Source: Caryophanales bacterium UBA6259 (GTDB taxonomy: Bacteria; Bacillota; Bacilli; Tepidibacillales; Tepidibacillaceae). From it: a DNA stretch of 47,436 bases. Shown in pieces: positions 9,316-18,778 of the stretch. Location of the stretch: NCBI GenBank assembly GCA_002441135.1, contig DJVJ01000015.1, positions 286-47,721 of the forward strand, in the 5' to 3' direction. Numbering within the stretch: position 1 is the stretch's first letter; each line of letters opens with the position of its first letter. The position numbers and the translations under genes are program-made. The notes beneath the pieces were generated by a model. The model did no database searches. It was not told the DNA's origin and was given only the letters and a program-made list of their open reading frames with translations.

Positions 9316-9418
9316 TAGATTTCACCTTACCTTTTTTAATTTCTATAACGAAATCTTGTCCTATTTTTAGACATTTGTCAATCTGAACAAGAAGATGACA
9401 AAAAAAAGCAAAAAAAAA

Positions 9419-9437
9419 CGGGCGGTTTCTCCGCCCT
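9419..9437 (-). terminator. terminator after the YdcC-like gene
   Basis: A 6-bp GC stem (gggcgg / ccgccc) with a 5-nt loop, followed on the minus strand by GTTTTTTTTT. It lies 15 nt past the lipoprotein stop. Confidence 0.92.
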
Positions 9438-9451
9438 GAACTATTAAGCTA

Positions 9452-10477
9452 TTATTTTCCTGGCTGTGCAAAAACAGATTGTGCTACATTAACCATTTCC
9501 TCAGCAGGGAGATCTCCAGATAGCATAAACTCAACACCATCATAATTCCATGATAAGCTTCTTGTTTGGCTCATTTCTGTAAGAACTCCTAAACTAAACC
9601 CTAAATCAACAAGATCCGTTTTTGCTGATTCAGGAGCACTAGATGCAGTTTTCACCTCAGGTCTTGACTCAATTAACGTATAATGATAATCACCACTATA
9701 CTTAATTACTACTTTTTTCGTATCGTCTTGTGTTACTATATCAGTACTTTGTTTTGCTACACCAGTTGGAATATAGGAAGGCTCAATGATACCAAAGCTT
9801 TTTCCATTATCAACTTCAGCCATAGCAGGTAAAATCGATGAATCCCAGCCAGTCATATTTCTTTCCATATCAAAAGCGTCTTCTTCAAATTCTACACCGA
9901 ATTCAAAATCAGAAAACACCATTTCTACTAACTGTGTTTTATTAGGATCAAAAATCTCGACCTTTACAGGGTGTAAATCACTATCTAACCAAACCTTTTG
10001 TTCAGCAAGATTTTGGTTTTGATAATTCGCTTTCACCTCAAAAAGATAGCCTTCATCCTCTTCTACAAAATTTCTTTCTTGGTCATCAACAATGCTTTTC
10101 GCTAAAGATTGGAATAAATAAACCTGACCTTGAGTTTCTGGCCAATCACTCTTAAATCTAAAGCTTTTATTCAGTGCTGGATCTAAAACAAATACACCAT
10201 CATCATTTTTTAAAACGATTTGAGTAACTTGGGATTGAACATTGTTTAATAGAATTCGATAATATTGTGGCTGCTTATACCAAACTTCAACTTGGTATTC
10301 CTGTGGGGTTTCTCCTGTTTGAATAGTCATTGTACCAACTGCACTATAGCTCTCAACTTCTGTAAGCATATCCTCAAGATCCCCAACAATATCCTCAGCA
10401 CTCTTAGATCCACAGCCTGCTGAGAAGATCATTAAAATCATCGCCAATAAAAGGGCTAACCATTTTGCTCGACGCAT
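9452..10477 (-). CDS. LolA/YdcC-like outer-leaflet lipoprotein
   Basis: A 341-residue lipoprotein. The signal peptide ends in a lipobox with the lipidation cysteine at about residue 22 (FSAGCGSK). The mature part shows the LolA-like half-barrel pattern followed by a C-terminal DUF4367-like region. It matches Bacillus YdcC in position (between nnr/acpS and alr) and length; YdcC is a sporulation-linked protein of the LolA superfamily. It should be anchored to the outer face of the membrane, possibly carrying a hydrophobic ligand. A ribosome site (AGGGGGATGATGAA) precedes the ATG. Confidence 0.88.
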   Translation of the reverse strand: MRRAKWLALLLAMILMIFSAGCGSKSAEDIVGDLEDMLTEVESYSAVGTMTIQTGETPQEYQVEVWYKQPQYYRILLNNVQSQVTQIVLKNDDGVFVLDPALNKSFRFKSDWPETQGQVYLFQSLAKSIVDDQERNFVEEDEGYLFEVKANYQNQNLAEQKVWLDSDLHPVKVEIFDPNKTQLVEMVFSDFEFGVEFEEDAFDMERNMTGWDSSILPAMAEVDNGKSFGIIEPSYIPTGVAKQSTDIVTQDDTKKVVIKYSGDYHYTLIESRPEVKTASSAPESAKTDLVDLGFSLGVLTEMSQTRSLSWNYDGVEFMLSGDLPAEEMVNVAQSVFAQPGK

Positions 10478-10572
10478 TTCATCATCCCCCTACATTTTTC
10501 AACAGGATCGTAATAATCCGTCATTTTTTTTAGAAATGTGTCGTAATGCATCGGCGAGATTTGACAAAAGAA

Positions 10573-12111
10573 CTAATTTGACGAAACTTGAAATAGAGCA
10601 CTGCTTATTTTGTCGATAATATCCGTTGCTAACGTACTATAATTGGAAGGAGTGCTTGCTAGACTTCCGGACAATCCATGTAAATAAACAGCAGCTAATA
10701 CAGCATTCTTAACTGGAATTTGCTGAGCAAGTAGACCCGTAATCATTCCAGTTAAAACATCACCAGAACCACCCTTAGCTAATTCAGGACCTCCTGTTGG
10801 ATTAATAAAAAACTCTCCTTCAGGAGTAGCAATTACACTATTTGCTCCTTTAAGAACTACAAAGACCCCGTATGTCTTTGCAAATTCTAGCGCAACTTGT
10901 ACACGATTTTGTTCAACAAAAGCAATTTCTCTTTGAATTAATCGAGCCATTTCACCCGGATGAGGGGTGATTATCGTTGGGGCCTTCCTTTTCCGTAATC
11001 GTTCTAGATTAGAGGCGATAATATTTAAAGCATCTGCGTCTAAAACGATAGGTAGTGGAATTTCCGCTAAAATTGTAGCGAGCCATTGTTCCGCTTGCTC
11101 CCAATTCCCTAGACCTGGCCCAATTCCGAATGCGGTCGCTTTTTTCTGCTCTTTAATCTTCCTTAAGCTATCCATTGAGAAATGACCTGTTTTTGTTTCT
11201 TCAGCACCAACACAAATTGCTTCTGGCAAATGTTGAAATACCATGTTCTGAATACTCTGAGGGATGATAATGGTTGTTAATCCCGCACCAGATCGTAATG
11301 ATGCCTTAGTAGCTAACGTGGGCGCTCCTGGCATATGAGCTGATCCACCAATTATTACGGCGTGTCCATAGGTTCCTTTGTGAGAGTATGGTTTTCGTAT
11401 AGGGAGGTAAGCTTTAATATCCTCTTTCATGAGTAACTTTCGATGTAAGGAAAGCTCCTGTAGAATTTTCTTTGGGATCGAAATATCTACAATCTCAAGC
11501 TCTCCAATATAGTCTGCGCCTGGGTATATGAGCTGCCCAAGCTTAGGAAGAGCAAAGGTCACCGTTAAATCCGCTTTAAAAGCCCCGTCAATCACTTCGC
11601 CAGTATCACTATTTACGCCTGTTGGCATATCGACAGCAACCTTGTACGCTTTTGCTTGATTTGCGACTTTTATAATCGAATGATGAGGATCTCTTAATCC
11701 TCCCCTTGCTCCCGTCCCTAGCAGTGCATCTACTATGACATCGGCATTATTCAATTCTTGGTTAAAAAGCTCCCAACTTTCCGAATTCCACGGTTTCAAG
11801 TTAGCTTCCATATTGATTAGAGCATGAAAATGAATTCGACTATCCTCAGATAGCTTCAGCTCATCGCCAATAAACCAGACCTTCACCTGAAATTCGTTGT
11901 TCATTAAGTGCCGTGCTATTACAAAGCCATCTCCTCCATTGTTACCATGTCCAGCAAGGATACAAATCTTGCTATGATTAGGTATACGCCTCCTAAGTTG
12001 TTCAGCTACTTGAGCCCCTGCGTTTTCCATCAATACCACACCTGGGATTCCAATAACTTCAATTGTTCTCCTATCAATTTCCCGCATTTCCTCTGCAGTT
12101 ACTACAAACAT
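10573..12111 (-). CDS. nnr: bifunctional NAD(P)H-hydrate epimerase / dehydratase
   Basis: A 512-residue two-domain repair enzyme. The N-terminal YjeF epimerase domain (about residues 1-215) has GHGNNGGDGFVIAR and GTGARGGL. The C-terminal ribokinase-like dehydratase (about residues 225-505) has KGTYGHAVIIGGS, a central DADALN and the nucleotide site GGSGDVLTGM. Together they repair hydrated NADH/NADPH; the dehydratase of bacterial members uses ADP. It is encoded 63 bp downstream of acpS, as in Bacillus. Start ATG at 12111 behind GAGGTG. Confidence 0.95.
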   Translation of the reverse strand: MFVVTAEEMREIDRRTIEVIGIPGVVLMENAGAQVAEQLRRRIPNHSKICILAGHGNNGGDGFVIARHLMNNEFQVKVWFIGDELKLSEDSRIHFHALINMEANLKPWNSESWELFNQELNNADVIVDALLGTGARGGLRDPHHSIIKVANQAKAYKVAVDMPTGVNSDTGEVIDGAFKADLTVTFALPKLGQLIYPGADYIGELEIVDISIPKKILQELSLHRKLLMKEDIKAYLPIRKPYSHKGTYGHAVIIGGSAHMPGAPTLATKASLRSGAGLTTIIIPQSIQNMVFQHLPEAICVGAEETKTGHFSMDSLRKIKEQKKATAFGIGPGLGNWEQAEQWLATILAEIPLPIVLDADALNIIASNLERLRKRKAPTIITPHPGEMARLIQREIAFVEQNRVQVALEFAKTYGVFVVLKGANSVIATPEGEFFINPTGGPELAKGGSGDVLTGMITGLLAQQIPVKNAVLAAVYLHGLSGSLASTPSNYSTLATDIIDKISSALFQVSSN

Positions 12112-12174
12112 TTCTTAAACACCTCACTGCGTTATATATGTATGTCCGAAAGTGGACAGATATGCTAAGGCTGT

Positions 12175-12534
12175 CTACTTTTCTTCAATTATTACTTCTG
12201 CCATTGCCAAAGAAGAAGTATGACTAATACTAATCAAAATATGACACGAATTTTTGTTCTTTAAATTAACCATAGGTTTTCCACTTTCTAGAGGAATAAT
12301 CTCAATATCCTTCCATGCTAATGCTTTTCCAATCCCTGTTCCAAGTGCTTTAGCAACAGCCTCCTTCCCAGCGAATCGACCTGCTATATATTCAATTTTT
12401 CGATGGCCTCGAATAGGAATAAATTTTTGCTCCTGTTGTGTAAAAATCTTGTCTAAAAATTGCTGTTCCTTTTCCATAAGTAGACGTTTAATACGGTCAA
12501 TTTCCACGATATCGATCCCTAAACCAATAATCAT
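12175..12534 (-). CDS. acpS: holo-[acyl-carrier-protein] synthase
   Basis: A 119-residue 4'-phosphopantetheinyl transferase that activates ACP from CoA. The Mg-binding start GLGIDIVEIDRI and the second motif FAGKEAVAKALGTGIG (about residues 53-68) are both intact. Length is standard. It is first in the acpS-nnr-YdcC-like run. Confidence 0.96.
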   Translation of the reverse strand: MIIGLGIDIVEIDRIKRLLMEKEQQFLDKIFTQQEQKFIPIRGHRKIEYIAGRFAGKEAVAKALGTGIGKALAWKDIEIIPLESGKPMVNLKNKNSCHILISISHTSSLAMAEVIIEEK

Positions 12535-12600
12535 TTTTATCCTCTACTTTCTATTTCTAACTCTTTAGAAAATTATATACTTTCCTATCGATTAAAAAAA

Positions 12601-12619
12601 GACTAGAACCTGTCTAGTC
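12601..12619 (-). terminator. terminator after the TerC gene
   Basis: A 7-bp stem (gactaga / tctagtc) with a 5-nt loop, followed on the minus strand by seven T residues. It lies 8 nt past the TerC stop. Confidence 0.88.
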
Positions 12620-12627
12620 CTAGTCTT

Positions 12628-13308
12628 CTATCTTTTATCATTATCGTCTGTTTTTCTTTTTTTATGGCCCAAAAACACCACAAGAAGCGTAATGACTATT
12701 GGAACAATATAATGTAGTATAGGAACCCCAGCGATTAGATTATCATAAACAAAGGGATCTTCTACAATCATCTTTCCAGCAGTCCAAGCAATTACCGCTG
12801 CACCAATAAAAATAATAATTGGGTATTTTTCAATGAAACGAAGAATGATACTACTTCCCCATACAATAATAGGAATACTAATTAATAATCCTAACACCAC
12901 TAATAGAGGATCCCCATGTGCTGCTCCAGCTACCGCTAATACATTATCGATACCCATTAATAGGTCAGCAATTACAATAGTTTTTACTGCGTCAAAGATA
13001 TTATTACCTGACTCAATATCACTATGCTGTTCTTCATCAACTAGTAGTTTATAGGCAATCCAAACTAATAAAACTCCGCCAATAAGGTGAATAAATTTAA
13101 TTTTCAACACATATACCGCAACTGCAGTTAACCCAGCTCTTATTCCAACAGCACCTACAACTCCCCAAAAGATAGCCTTTTTCCGATGCTGAAGTGGTAA
13201 ATTACGTGTAGCTAATGCAATTAAAATTGCATTATCTCCTCCAAGTACAATATCAATCATAATAATGCTTAATAAACTACTTAAGAATTCTACGCTGAAT
13301 AATTCCAC
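12628..13308 (-). CDS. TerC family membrane protein, putative Mn2+ exporter
   Basis: A 226-residue protein with about seven membrane segments. It holds the TerC/YjbE signatures: GGDNAILIAL (about residues 23-32), then ADLLMGIDNVLAVAG (about residues 114-128), each with buried acidic residues that may bind metal. The Bacillus relatives MeeF and MeeY export Mn2+. A yybP-ykoY riboswitch leader lies directly upstream, so the gene should be switched on by Mn2+ excess. Start is GTG at 13308, 10 nt after GGGGAGG. Confidence 0.9.
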   Translation of the reverse strand: MELFSVEFLSSLLSIIMIDIVLGGDNAILIALATRNLPLQHRKKAIFWGVVGAVGIRAGLTAVAVYVLKIKFIHLIGGVLLVWIAYKLLVDEEQHSDIESGNNIFDAVKTIVIADLLMGIDNVLAVAGAAHGDPLLVVLGLLISIPIIVWGSSIILRFIEKYPIIIFIGAAVIAWTAGKMIVEDPFVYDNLIAGVPILHYIVPIVITLLVVFLGHKKRKTDDNDKR

Positions 13309-13360
13309 TCTTTATTAACCTCCCCAATATTGTATAAGCAAAGCTAAAAAAACAAAAAAA

Positions 13361-13389
13361 GACCATTATCCAAATAAATGGATAAAGGT
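13361..13389 (-). terminator. expression-platform terminator of the Mn riboswitch
   Basis: Minus-strand hairpin with arms near GACCTTTATCC and GGATAATGGTC, followed by TTTTTTTGTTTTTTT. It follows the aptamer directly, so Mn2+ binding would prevent its formation. Confidence 0.88.
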
Positions 13390-13478
13390 CTTGCTAACAA
13401 GGTTTAATCCATTGCCAACAAAGCCAGGGTTGTCACCCGTCATGATGACTTTGTCGTTTTCATAGCTACTCCCCTTTA
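13388..13478 (-). ncRNA. yybP-ykoY (manganese) riboswitch
   Basis: The minus strand starts GGGGAGTAGC and contains GTCATCATGACGGGTGACAA and CCTGGCTTTG, the conserved elements of the yybP-ykoY aptamer. A rho-independent terminator follows before the TerC gene. Known members bind Mn2+ and turn on efflux genes. Boundaries are approximate. Confidence 0.9.
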
Positions 13479-13486
13479 TTAATTTA

Positions 13487-13515
13487 AAAATAACATGAAT
13501 GTAGCTGGATGTCAA
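13487..13515 (-). promoter_or_regulatory. promoter for the Mn-riboswitch / TerC transcript
   Basis: TTGACA (13510-13515), a 17-bp spacer, then TATTTT. The -35 box overlaps the TGA stop of the upstream MIP18-like gene, so TerC has its own promoter packed against that gene. Confidence 0.7.
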
Positions 13516-13874
13516 TTAATCCCTAAAGCCATTCTAGCAAGTCTAGACATTTTCTCCTTACTCCATGGCGGATTCCAAACAATGTCTACTTCTACTTCAT
13601 TGATTGCTTCAATATGCTGTAATGCTTCTTTTACATCATTGGCAATGGAACCAGCTAAAGGACAGCCCATTGCAGTTAACGTCATTTTCACTTTAGCATT
13701 ATTATTTTCATCCATATGCACTTCATATACTAATCCTAAATTAACAATATCGATATGAATTTCAGGATCATTTACTTCTAAAAGGCCATCAATGATTTCT
13801 TGTTTTAACTCTTCATTATCTATACCTTTAAAATCAATGGGCGGTAATTTTTCTAATTCATCGGATAAAGCCAT
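13512..13874 (-). CDS. MIP18/DUF59 family protein (SufT/PaaD-like)
   Basis: A 120-residue protein of the DUF59 (iron-sulfur assembly, MIP18/PaaD/SufT) family, like Bacillus YitW. The family core is seen in NDPEIHIDIVNLGLVYEV (about residues 35-52) and the cysteine motif MTAMGCPLAGSI (about residues 65-76). Members help mature Fe-S proteins. A GAGGTG site precedes the ATG at 13874. It is likely transcribed alone. Confidence 0.88.
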   Translation of the reverse strand: MALSDELEKLPPIDFKGIDNEELKQEIIDGLLEVNDPEIHIDIVNLGLVYEVHMDENNNAKVKMTLTAMGCPLAGSIANDVKEALQHIEAINEVEVDIVWNPPWSKEKMSRLARMALGIN

Positions 13875-13992
13875 CGAATCACCTCATTATAATATAATTT
13901 GCTTTTCTTAAAAAAATTATAATCCTTTTTTTAAAGATTGTTAAGTGACAAAGGTTTTAGTTAGCTACTTTCATTAAAGTATAAAGCAGAAA

Positions 13993-14013
13993 AACCTGCA
14001 AAATTAGCAGGTT
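13993..14013 (-). terminator. terminator after the cyclophilin gene
   Basis: A 7-bp stem (aacctgc / gcaggtt) with a 7-nt loop, followed on the minus strand by TTTTC. It lies about 40 nt past the cyclophilin stop. Confidence 0.75.
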
Positions 14014-14052
14014 CTTTCTTTTTAATTAAATCTACAATTTAATTAATTTAAT

Positions 14053-14586
14053 TTACTTTTCTTCAATAGTTACATTTTGCATGAAAACTGCTTCCTTTGG
14101 ACTGCTCATTTCTCCACCAAAAGAAGCGCCAACAGGGACACCTGCAATTGCCTTAACCGTTTCCATTCCTTCTACTACTTCTCCAAAAACAGTGTAATTA
14201 GGATGCTGATTTAGGAAGGTGCTATCAGGTCCACTACATATAAAAAATTGGCTTCCATTTGTATTTGGACCAGCATTTGCCATCGCAACAATACCTGGTT
14301 CATATTTTTTAACAGGAGGAAGCTCATCCTCAAAGGAATATCCAGGGCCACCCATTCCATTACCTAGCGGGTCCCCTGTTTGGATCATAAAGCTTTCAAT
14401 TACACGATGAAATTTAACCCCATCATAATAACCATCTTTTGCAAGAAAAACAAAGTTGTTTACTGTTTTAGGAGATCCATCCGCAAATAACTTAACCTTG
14501 ATGTCCCCTTTATTCGTATGTATTGTGGCGATATATTCCTTTTCAGTGTCAATCATCATTTCAGGTGGGTTTTGATATTGTTTCAT
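14053..14586 (-). CDS. peptidyl-prolyl cis-trans isomerase, cyclophilin type
   Basis: A 177-residue cyclophilin that isomerises prolyl peptide bonds. The core motifs are FHRVIESFMIQTGDPLGNG (about residues 57-75), the FEDE loop and NTNGSQFFI (about residues 107-115). There is no signal peptide, so it should be cytoplasmic. I start it at the ATG of 14586, which follows AAAGGAG at the right distance. An upstream in-frame extension of 55 codons lacks a ribosome site and overlaps the kinase gene. Confidence 0.94.
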   Translation of the reverse strand: MKQYQNPPEMMIDTEKEYIATIHTNKGDIKVKLFADGSPKTVNNFVFLAKDGYYDGVKFHRVIESFMIQTGDPLGNGMGGPGYSFEDELPPVKKYEPGIVAMANAGPNTNGSQFFICSGPDSTFLNQHPNYTVFGEVVEGMETVKAIAGVPVGASFGGEMSSPKEAVFMQNVTIEEK

Positions 14587-14671
14587 TTGTTTGTCTCCTT
14601 TCAAAATACAGATAACCCCATTATACCAATTAATATTAATAATTATAACAAGATTCTTCTTTAATTCTGTA

Positions 14672-16607
14672 CTAAACTTTTTTGTCTGGCTGGGAAACGG
14701 GTAACATAATATCAACCAAATTCCCTTTTCTTTTATATTCCTTAAAATCAATCATTCCTTGGTGATTTTCTACTATCTTACAACTAATCATTAACCCAAT
14801 CCCTGAATTTTGCTCTTTCTTTGTTAGAAGAGGAGTAATCAATTCGGAGTGTATCCCTTCTTCGAAATGTTTCACTTCGCTTACGATTTGGATATTAATG
14901 AAATTTTCATTAGCAATTTTTGTTCTAATTTTAACTTTTCCCCCGTGTGGCATTTTTTCAATGGCATTCTTTATGATATTCGTAAACATCTGCTTCATTT
15001 GATTTAATTCACATTGAACTAATGGTAACTCTTTTTCCTTATTCTCAACAATTTCAACATCATTCATTATTGCCTGTGCATGCAGTAATGTACTTACCTC
15101 TTCTAATACTTTATTAATATTTGCTATACTAAAATTTTTCTTTTCCGGTTTAGCCAAAAGTAAAAATTCGCCAATAACACGATCAATGCTTTTCAATTCA
15201 GACAGCATAACTTGAAAATATTCTTCTTTCTTCTGTGCACCAGACTGTAATAACTGCGTAAATCCTTTAAGGGAAGTAAGTGGATTTCTAATTTCATGAG
15301 CAATTCCCGCCGCTAATTCTCCCACTGCAAGAAGTTTTTCTGATTGTCTTAGAATCTCTTCTGACTTCTTTCTTTCTGTGATATCCCTTATTACAAGTTG
15401 TATTGAAGGCTTTCCTCTAAATAACACATAAATAGGCTGTACTTCTACTTCAACCTCTTCACCATCTAACAAACGATATTTCTCAATGATTCGCTCCAGA
15501 TTTTTTTTCTCTCTTAGGATAGTGGCTATTCTTCGTTCTACCATTGGATGGAACTCAGTAGAAATTATTTTAAAAATCGATTGTCCAATTATTTCATCCT
15601 CTGATTTAGCCTTCAAAAAAAAGAGTCCAGATTGATTAATATATACTAGCTTCTTGTTCTGGACAACAGCAATCATATCTGGTGAGGATTCAACTAATAT
15701 GCGATATCTTTCCTCGCTTAGCTTCAGCTTCTCTCTTATTATTTTTTTGTCATTTAATTCTTTAAGCAATGAAGCATTAATCTTTTCAATAATCTCATTA
15801 TTGATGCCTACCTGATTATATTTTTCATAAGTATGATATACTAGTCCAACAAAAACTAATATATAGCTAATAAATACGTAAAAATGAGCCACATCTACAA
15901 TAAGGCTATCATGGCTTTTATTTAGATTATATCCAACCTCAGCAAACAGATTAAGGATTAATGCGTTAATTAAAAAATGTTGGAAGCTATTATTAAGACC
16001 ATTGTGTTTCCGTAGAAATCCAATAATTGTAAAGAAGAAAAAAACCGCCGGTAGTATCATTCGTAATATTTTTCAAATCAGAGCCTATTGAGAATAATGG
16101 TGTAAAAAAATATACAACAAAGCTAATAATTGTCGCTAATGTTGCCATAAAATAAATTTTTTGCTCATTATTTTTTCTATTTCTTGTAGTTAAACTAATG
16201 TTAACTAGCCAGCTTAACCACAACAAAATAGATAAATATAATCGAGAAGAATACCAATGCCAAGCAAGGATTGAATTGTAGAACACAGCAATAAAGTCGA
16301 GATGAATTGGTAGATTAAGAAGAATATGTTGAACTTCCAAAATGCCTGCACCAAAAAATCCCATTCCTATAAATAGTAAGCTACTATTTTTTTGACTATA
16401 GTAGCTTACAAGCGCAATAATACCTACCATCAATGATGTTAAAAAGATAGAAACGCTAAATACAACATGTAAAAAAGAATCTAGTCTTACATCTGGGAAC
16501 AAAGAGACGCCAAATAAAATACTGATTGAAAATATTATCGTAAGAATATACACCCATTCTTTATTCTTTTGTTGATACATAAAAAACCACTTTACGAATT
16601 TACACAT
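14672..16607 (-). pseudogene. membrane PAS histidine kinase, split by a frameshift
   Basis: Two overlapping pieces together make one kinase like the upstream paralogue. Piece one (16607 to 15993, ATG behind AAGGAG) holds five or six membrane segments. Piece two (open to 14672, first ATG 16060) starts mid-membrane (MILPAVFFFFTIIGF), then PAS (about residues 118-230 of that piece), HisKA with the phospho-acceptor in IAHEIRNPLTSL, and HATPase ending NSGIGLMIS. Piece-one residues just before the break (LKNITND) are in the right place to join ILPAV. A single-base indel near 16050-16065 would restore one frame of about 640 residues. It could be a true null, a phase-variable or programmed shift, or a sequencing error. 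The kinase core is complete in piece two. Confidence 0.8.
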
Positions 16608-16619
16608 CGATTTATCTCC

Positions 16620-18536
16620 TTACAAAGGCAAGTAAATATCAATTCTAGATCCTTGACCATCCTGACTTTTAATCTCCATTTCCCCTTGATGAGATTCAAT
16701 AATCTTACGACTTATCATTAATCCCAAGCCAGTTCCCGTTTCCTTCGTTGTAACAAATGGTTGCCCAATTTTTCTCAGTATCTCATCTGGAATTCCTACG
16801 CCCTCATCAATGAAGCTTACACGAACAAAATTCTCTAATAGCTTTACTTCAATTAAAAGTAATCCCCCATTAGGCATTGCTTCGATGGCATTTTTGACTA
16901 TATTGATAAACACCTGCTTTAATTGATCTTCATTGCATAGCAGTAATGGAATCGTTGCTTCTGAATCTTTGATAATCTGCACATTATTTTTATGGGCTTG
17001 ATGCCTGTATAAAGCAATTACATGATCTAATAACCCACAAATATTTTTTAAATGCTTTTCCGTATTTTGTGGTTCAGCTAAAACCAATAATTCACTAATA
17101 ATATGTTCAATTCTACTTAATTCAGAAAGCATTATCTGATAATATTCATCTTTATCAATTCCTCCGCTTTGAATCAGTTGAATGAATCCGTTTAAGGAGG
17201 TTAAAGGATTTTTTATTTCATGAGCTATTCCGGCAGCGATTTCTCCTACCACTGCAAGCTTTTCTGATCTCCTCAATAATTCCTCTGTTTTTTTGCGCTC
17301 TGTTATATCTCTAGCCATGATTAATATGCTTTGTTGGTTCAAAAAATCAGTAACAATTGCTTGGATTTCTACATTAATAATTCGATGGTCTAATGTAATA
17401 AACCTTCGTTCTAGGTTAGTTTTGGTACAACCAACTTCTAAGATGCTAGAAATCGTCTCTTCTACATCCTGTTGGTCATCTGGATGAATAAAATCAAAAA
17501 TGTCCCGACCTATTATCTCATTCTTACTTGAACCAGCTAACATTCTTCTTCCAGCGGCATTAATGTAACTCCATTTACCCTTTGTATTTACTGCAATTAA
17601 ATCTGGGGAATGTTCTACCAATAAGCGATATCGTTCCTCATTCTCCATTAAGCTTTCTTCAATCCCGTGACGTTCTATAACTTCTTTACTTAATGAATCG
17701 TTCATTGTTTTAATTTCAATCGAACTTTCTTCCACTCTTTTAAATAATTGATACATAGTATGTATTAATCCAACAAGCAATAAGATGTAACTTGTATTCT
17801 TCAATAAATGAGAAAGCAGAATTTCGAAATAAGAATTAGCAAAGCTAAAAATCAACTCCGCTTTAAACCCCACAATTAAAGAAATGATTAACCAATGTTC
17901 AAATTTACTTGTCTTCCAGTTTCCTTTATTCAAATAAAAAATAATGGCGAATAGATAGATTGTAATTGGAATAATACTTAAAACTAGGTTTTGACTGTTT
18001 TCAATATAGCTAGATTGGTAAGAAAACGTAGTTTGTTCAAATAAATTTTGTGGAAGTAGCAAAAACATTAGAAAGCTACTTACAAATAATAGAGTTAAAT
18101 ATATAAACAACCTATGATAATTGATAATCGCTCCTTGTGCGTTTTGGCTATTTTCCCTTTTCCAAGTAAGGTAGCTTAAAAGAAGCAAACTAGGAAAGAC
18201 CACTCTAGATATGGCAGATGTCCATTCAATTATCCCTAATGGTGCTAAGCTTATCAGAAGTTTAGAGGTTAATAGTGCATGAATCGCTTTAAAGGAACCC
18301 TCCACCAAAAAACCTGTGCTAATAAATAAATACATATTATTTCTTTTAGAAAGGTAGTGTAAAAAGGCTAATATTCCAATAAAAATAGATAAAATAGATC
18401 CAACGATTTCAACTATGGTATGAGCATCTTGATCAAAACCCAGATTGATATCTTTCAATAAAAAATAAATAATCAGTAAGAAAAAGTATGTATACAAATA
18501 TAAATAAGGTCGATTCGGTTTTTCTAGCTTCCTCAT
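16620..18536 (-). CDS. membrane PAS histidine kinase (sporulation-kinase type)
   Basis: A 638-residue sensor kinase. The N-terminal eight or so membrane segments (about residues 10-265, MASE-like) lead into a short coiled coil, a PAS domain (about residues 295-415) and HisKA with the phospho-acceptor in IAHEIKNPLTSLNGFI (about residue 440). The HATPase domain has the N box (VFINIVKNAIEAMPNG), DEGVGIP and GTGLGLMIS. The H-box style matches Bacillus KinB/KinC/KinE-type kinases, which feed the Spo0F/Spo0A phosphorelay. The lack of any response regulator nearby fits that. The signal sensed is unknown. It is followed by the broken paralogue, whose ribosome site overlaps its end. Confidence 0.87.
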   Translation of the reverse strand: MRKLEKPNRPYLYLYTYFFLLIIYFLLKDINLGFDQDAHTIVEIVGSILSIFIGILAFLHYLSKRNNMYLFISTGFLVEGSFKAIHALLTSKLLISLAPLGIIEWTSAISRVVFPSLLLLSYLTWKRENSQNAQGAIINYHRLFIYLTLLFVSSFLMFLLLPQNLFEQTTFSYQSSYIENSQNLVLSIIPITIYLFAIIFYLNKGNWKTSKFEHWLIISLIVGFKAELIFSFANSYFEILLSHLLKNTSYILLLVGLIHTMYQLFKRVEESSIEIKTMNDSLSKEVIERHGIEESLMENEERYRLLVEHSPDLIAVNTKGKWSYINAAGRRMLAGSSKNEIIGRDIFDFIHPDDQQDVEETISSILEVGCTKTNLERRFITLDHRIINVEIQAIVTDFLNQQSILIMARDITERKKTEELLRRSEKLAVVGEIAAGIAHEIKNPLTSLNGFIQLIQSGGIDKDEYYQIMLSELSRIEHIISELLVLAEPQNTEKHLKNICGLLDHVIALYRHQAHKNNVQIIKDSEATIPLLLCNEDQLKQVFINIVKNAIEAMPNGGLLLIEVKLLENFVRVSFIDEGVGIPDEILRKIGQPFVTTKETGTGLGLMISRKIIESHQGEMEIKSQDGQGSRIDIYLPL

Positions 18537-18733
18537 GCTTCACCCACGCTTTTATCAACTAGTATTTTCAGTCACATAATTCTACATTTATATCCAAAAT
18601 CCTTCACTAAACTAAATTGCAATTAGGAAATTTAGATTTTTTTGATTATTCAGTTAGCACATTTATTATTTAATTGTTAAATAATACTTGATTTTTTTAA
18701 ATTTTACTCCATACTAGAATTTATATTAAAAAA

Positions 18734-18761
18734 GCAAAGCATTAATTTGGTAAAGCTTTGC
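18734..18761 (+). repeat. inverted repeat just upstream of the symporter ribosome site
   Basis: Arms GCAAAGC and GCTTTGC, 14 nt apart, end 3 nt before the ribosome site AAGGGGTGG of the symporter gene. It could be an operator or a leader hairpin that limits translation; no U-tract is present. Confidence 0.5.
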
Positions 18762-18778
18762 AAAAGGGGTGGATTTAA

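Noticed and set aside
14587..14751. Upstream extension of the cyclophilin
   Set aside because: The added 55 residues have no ribosome site and overlap the kinase gene; the ATG at 14586 has AAAGGAG.
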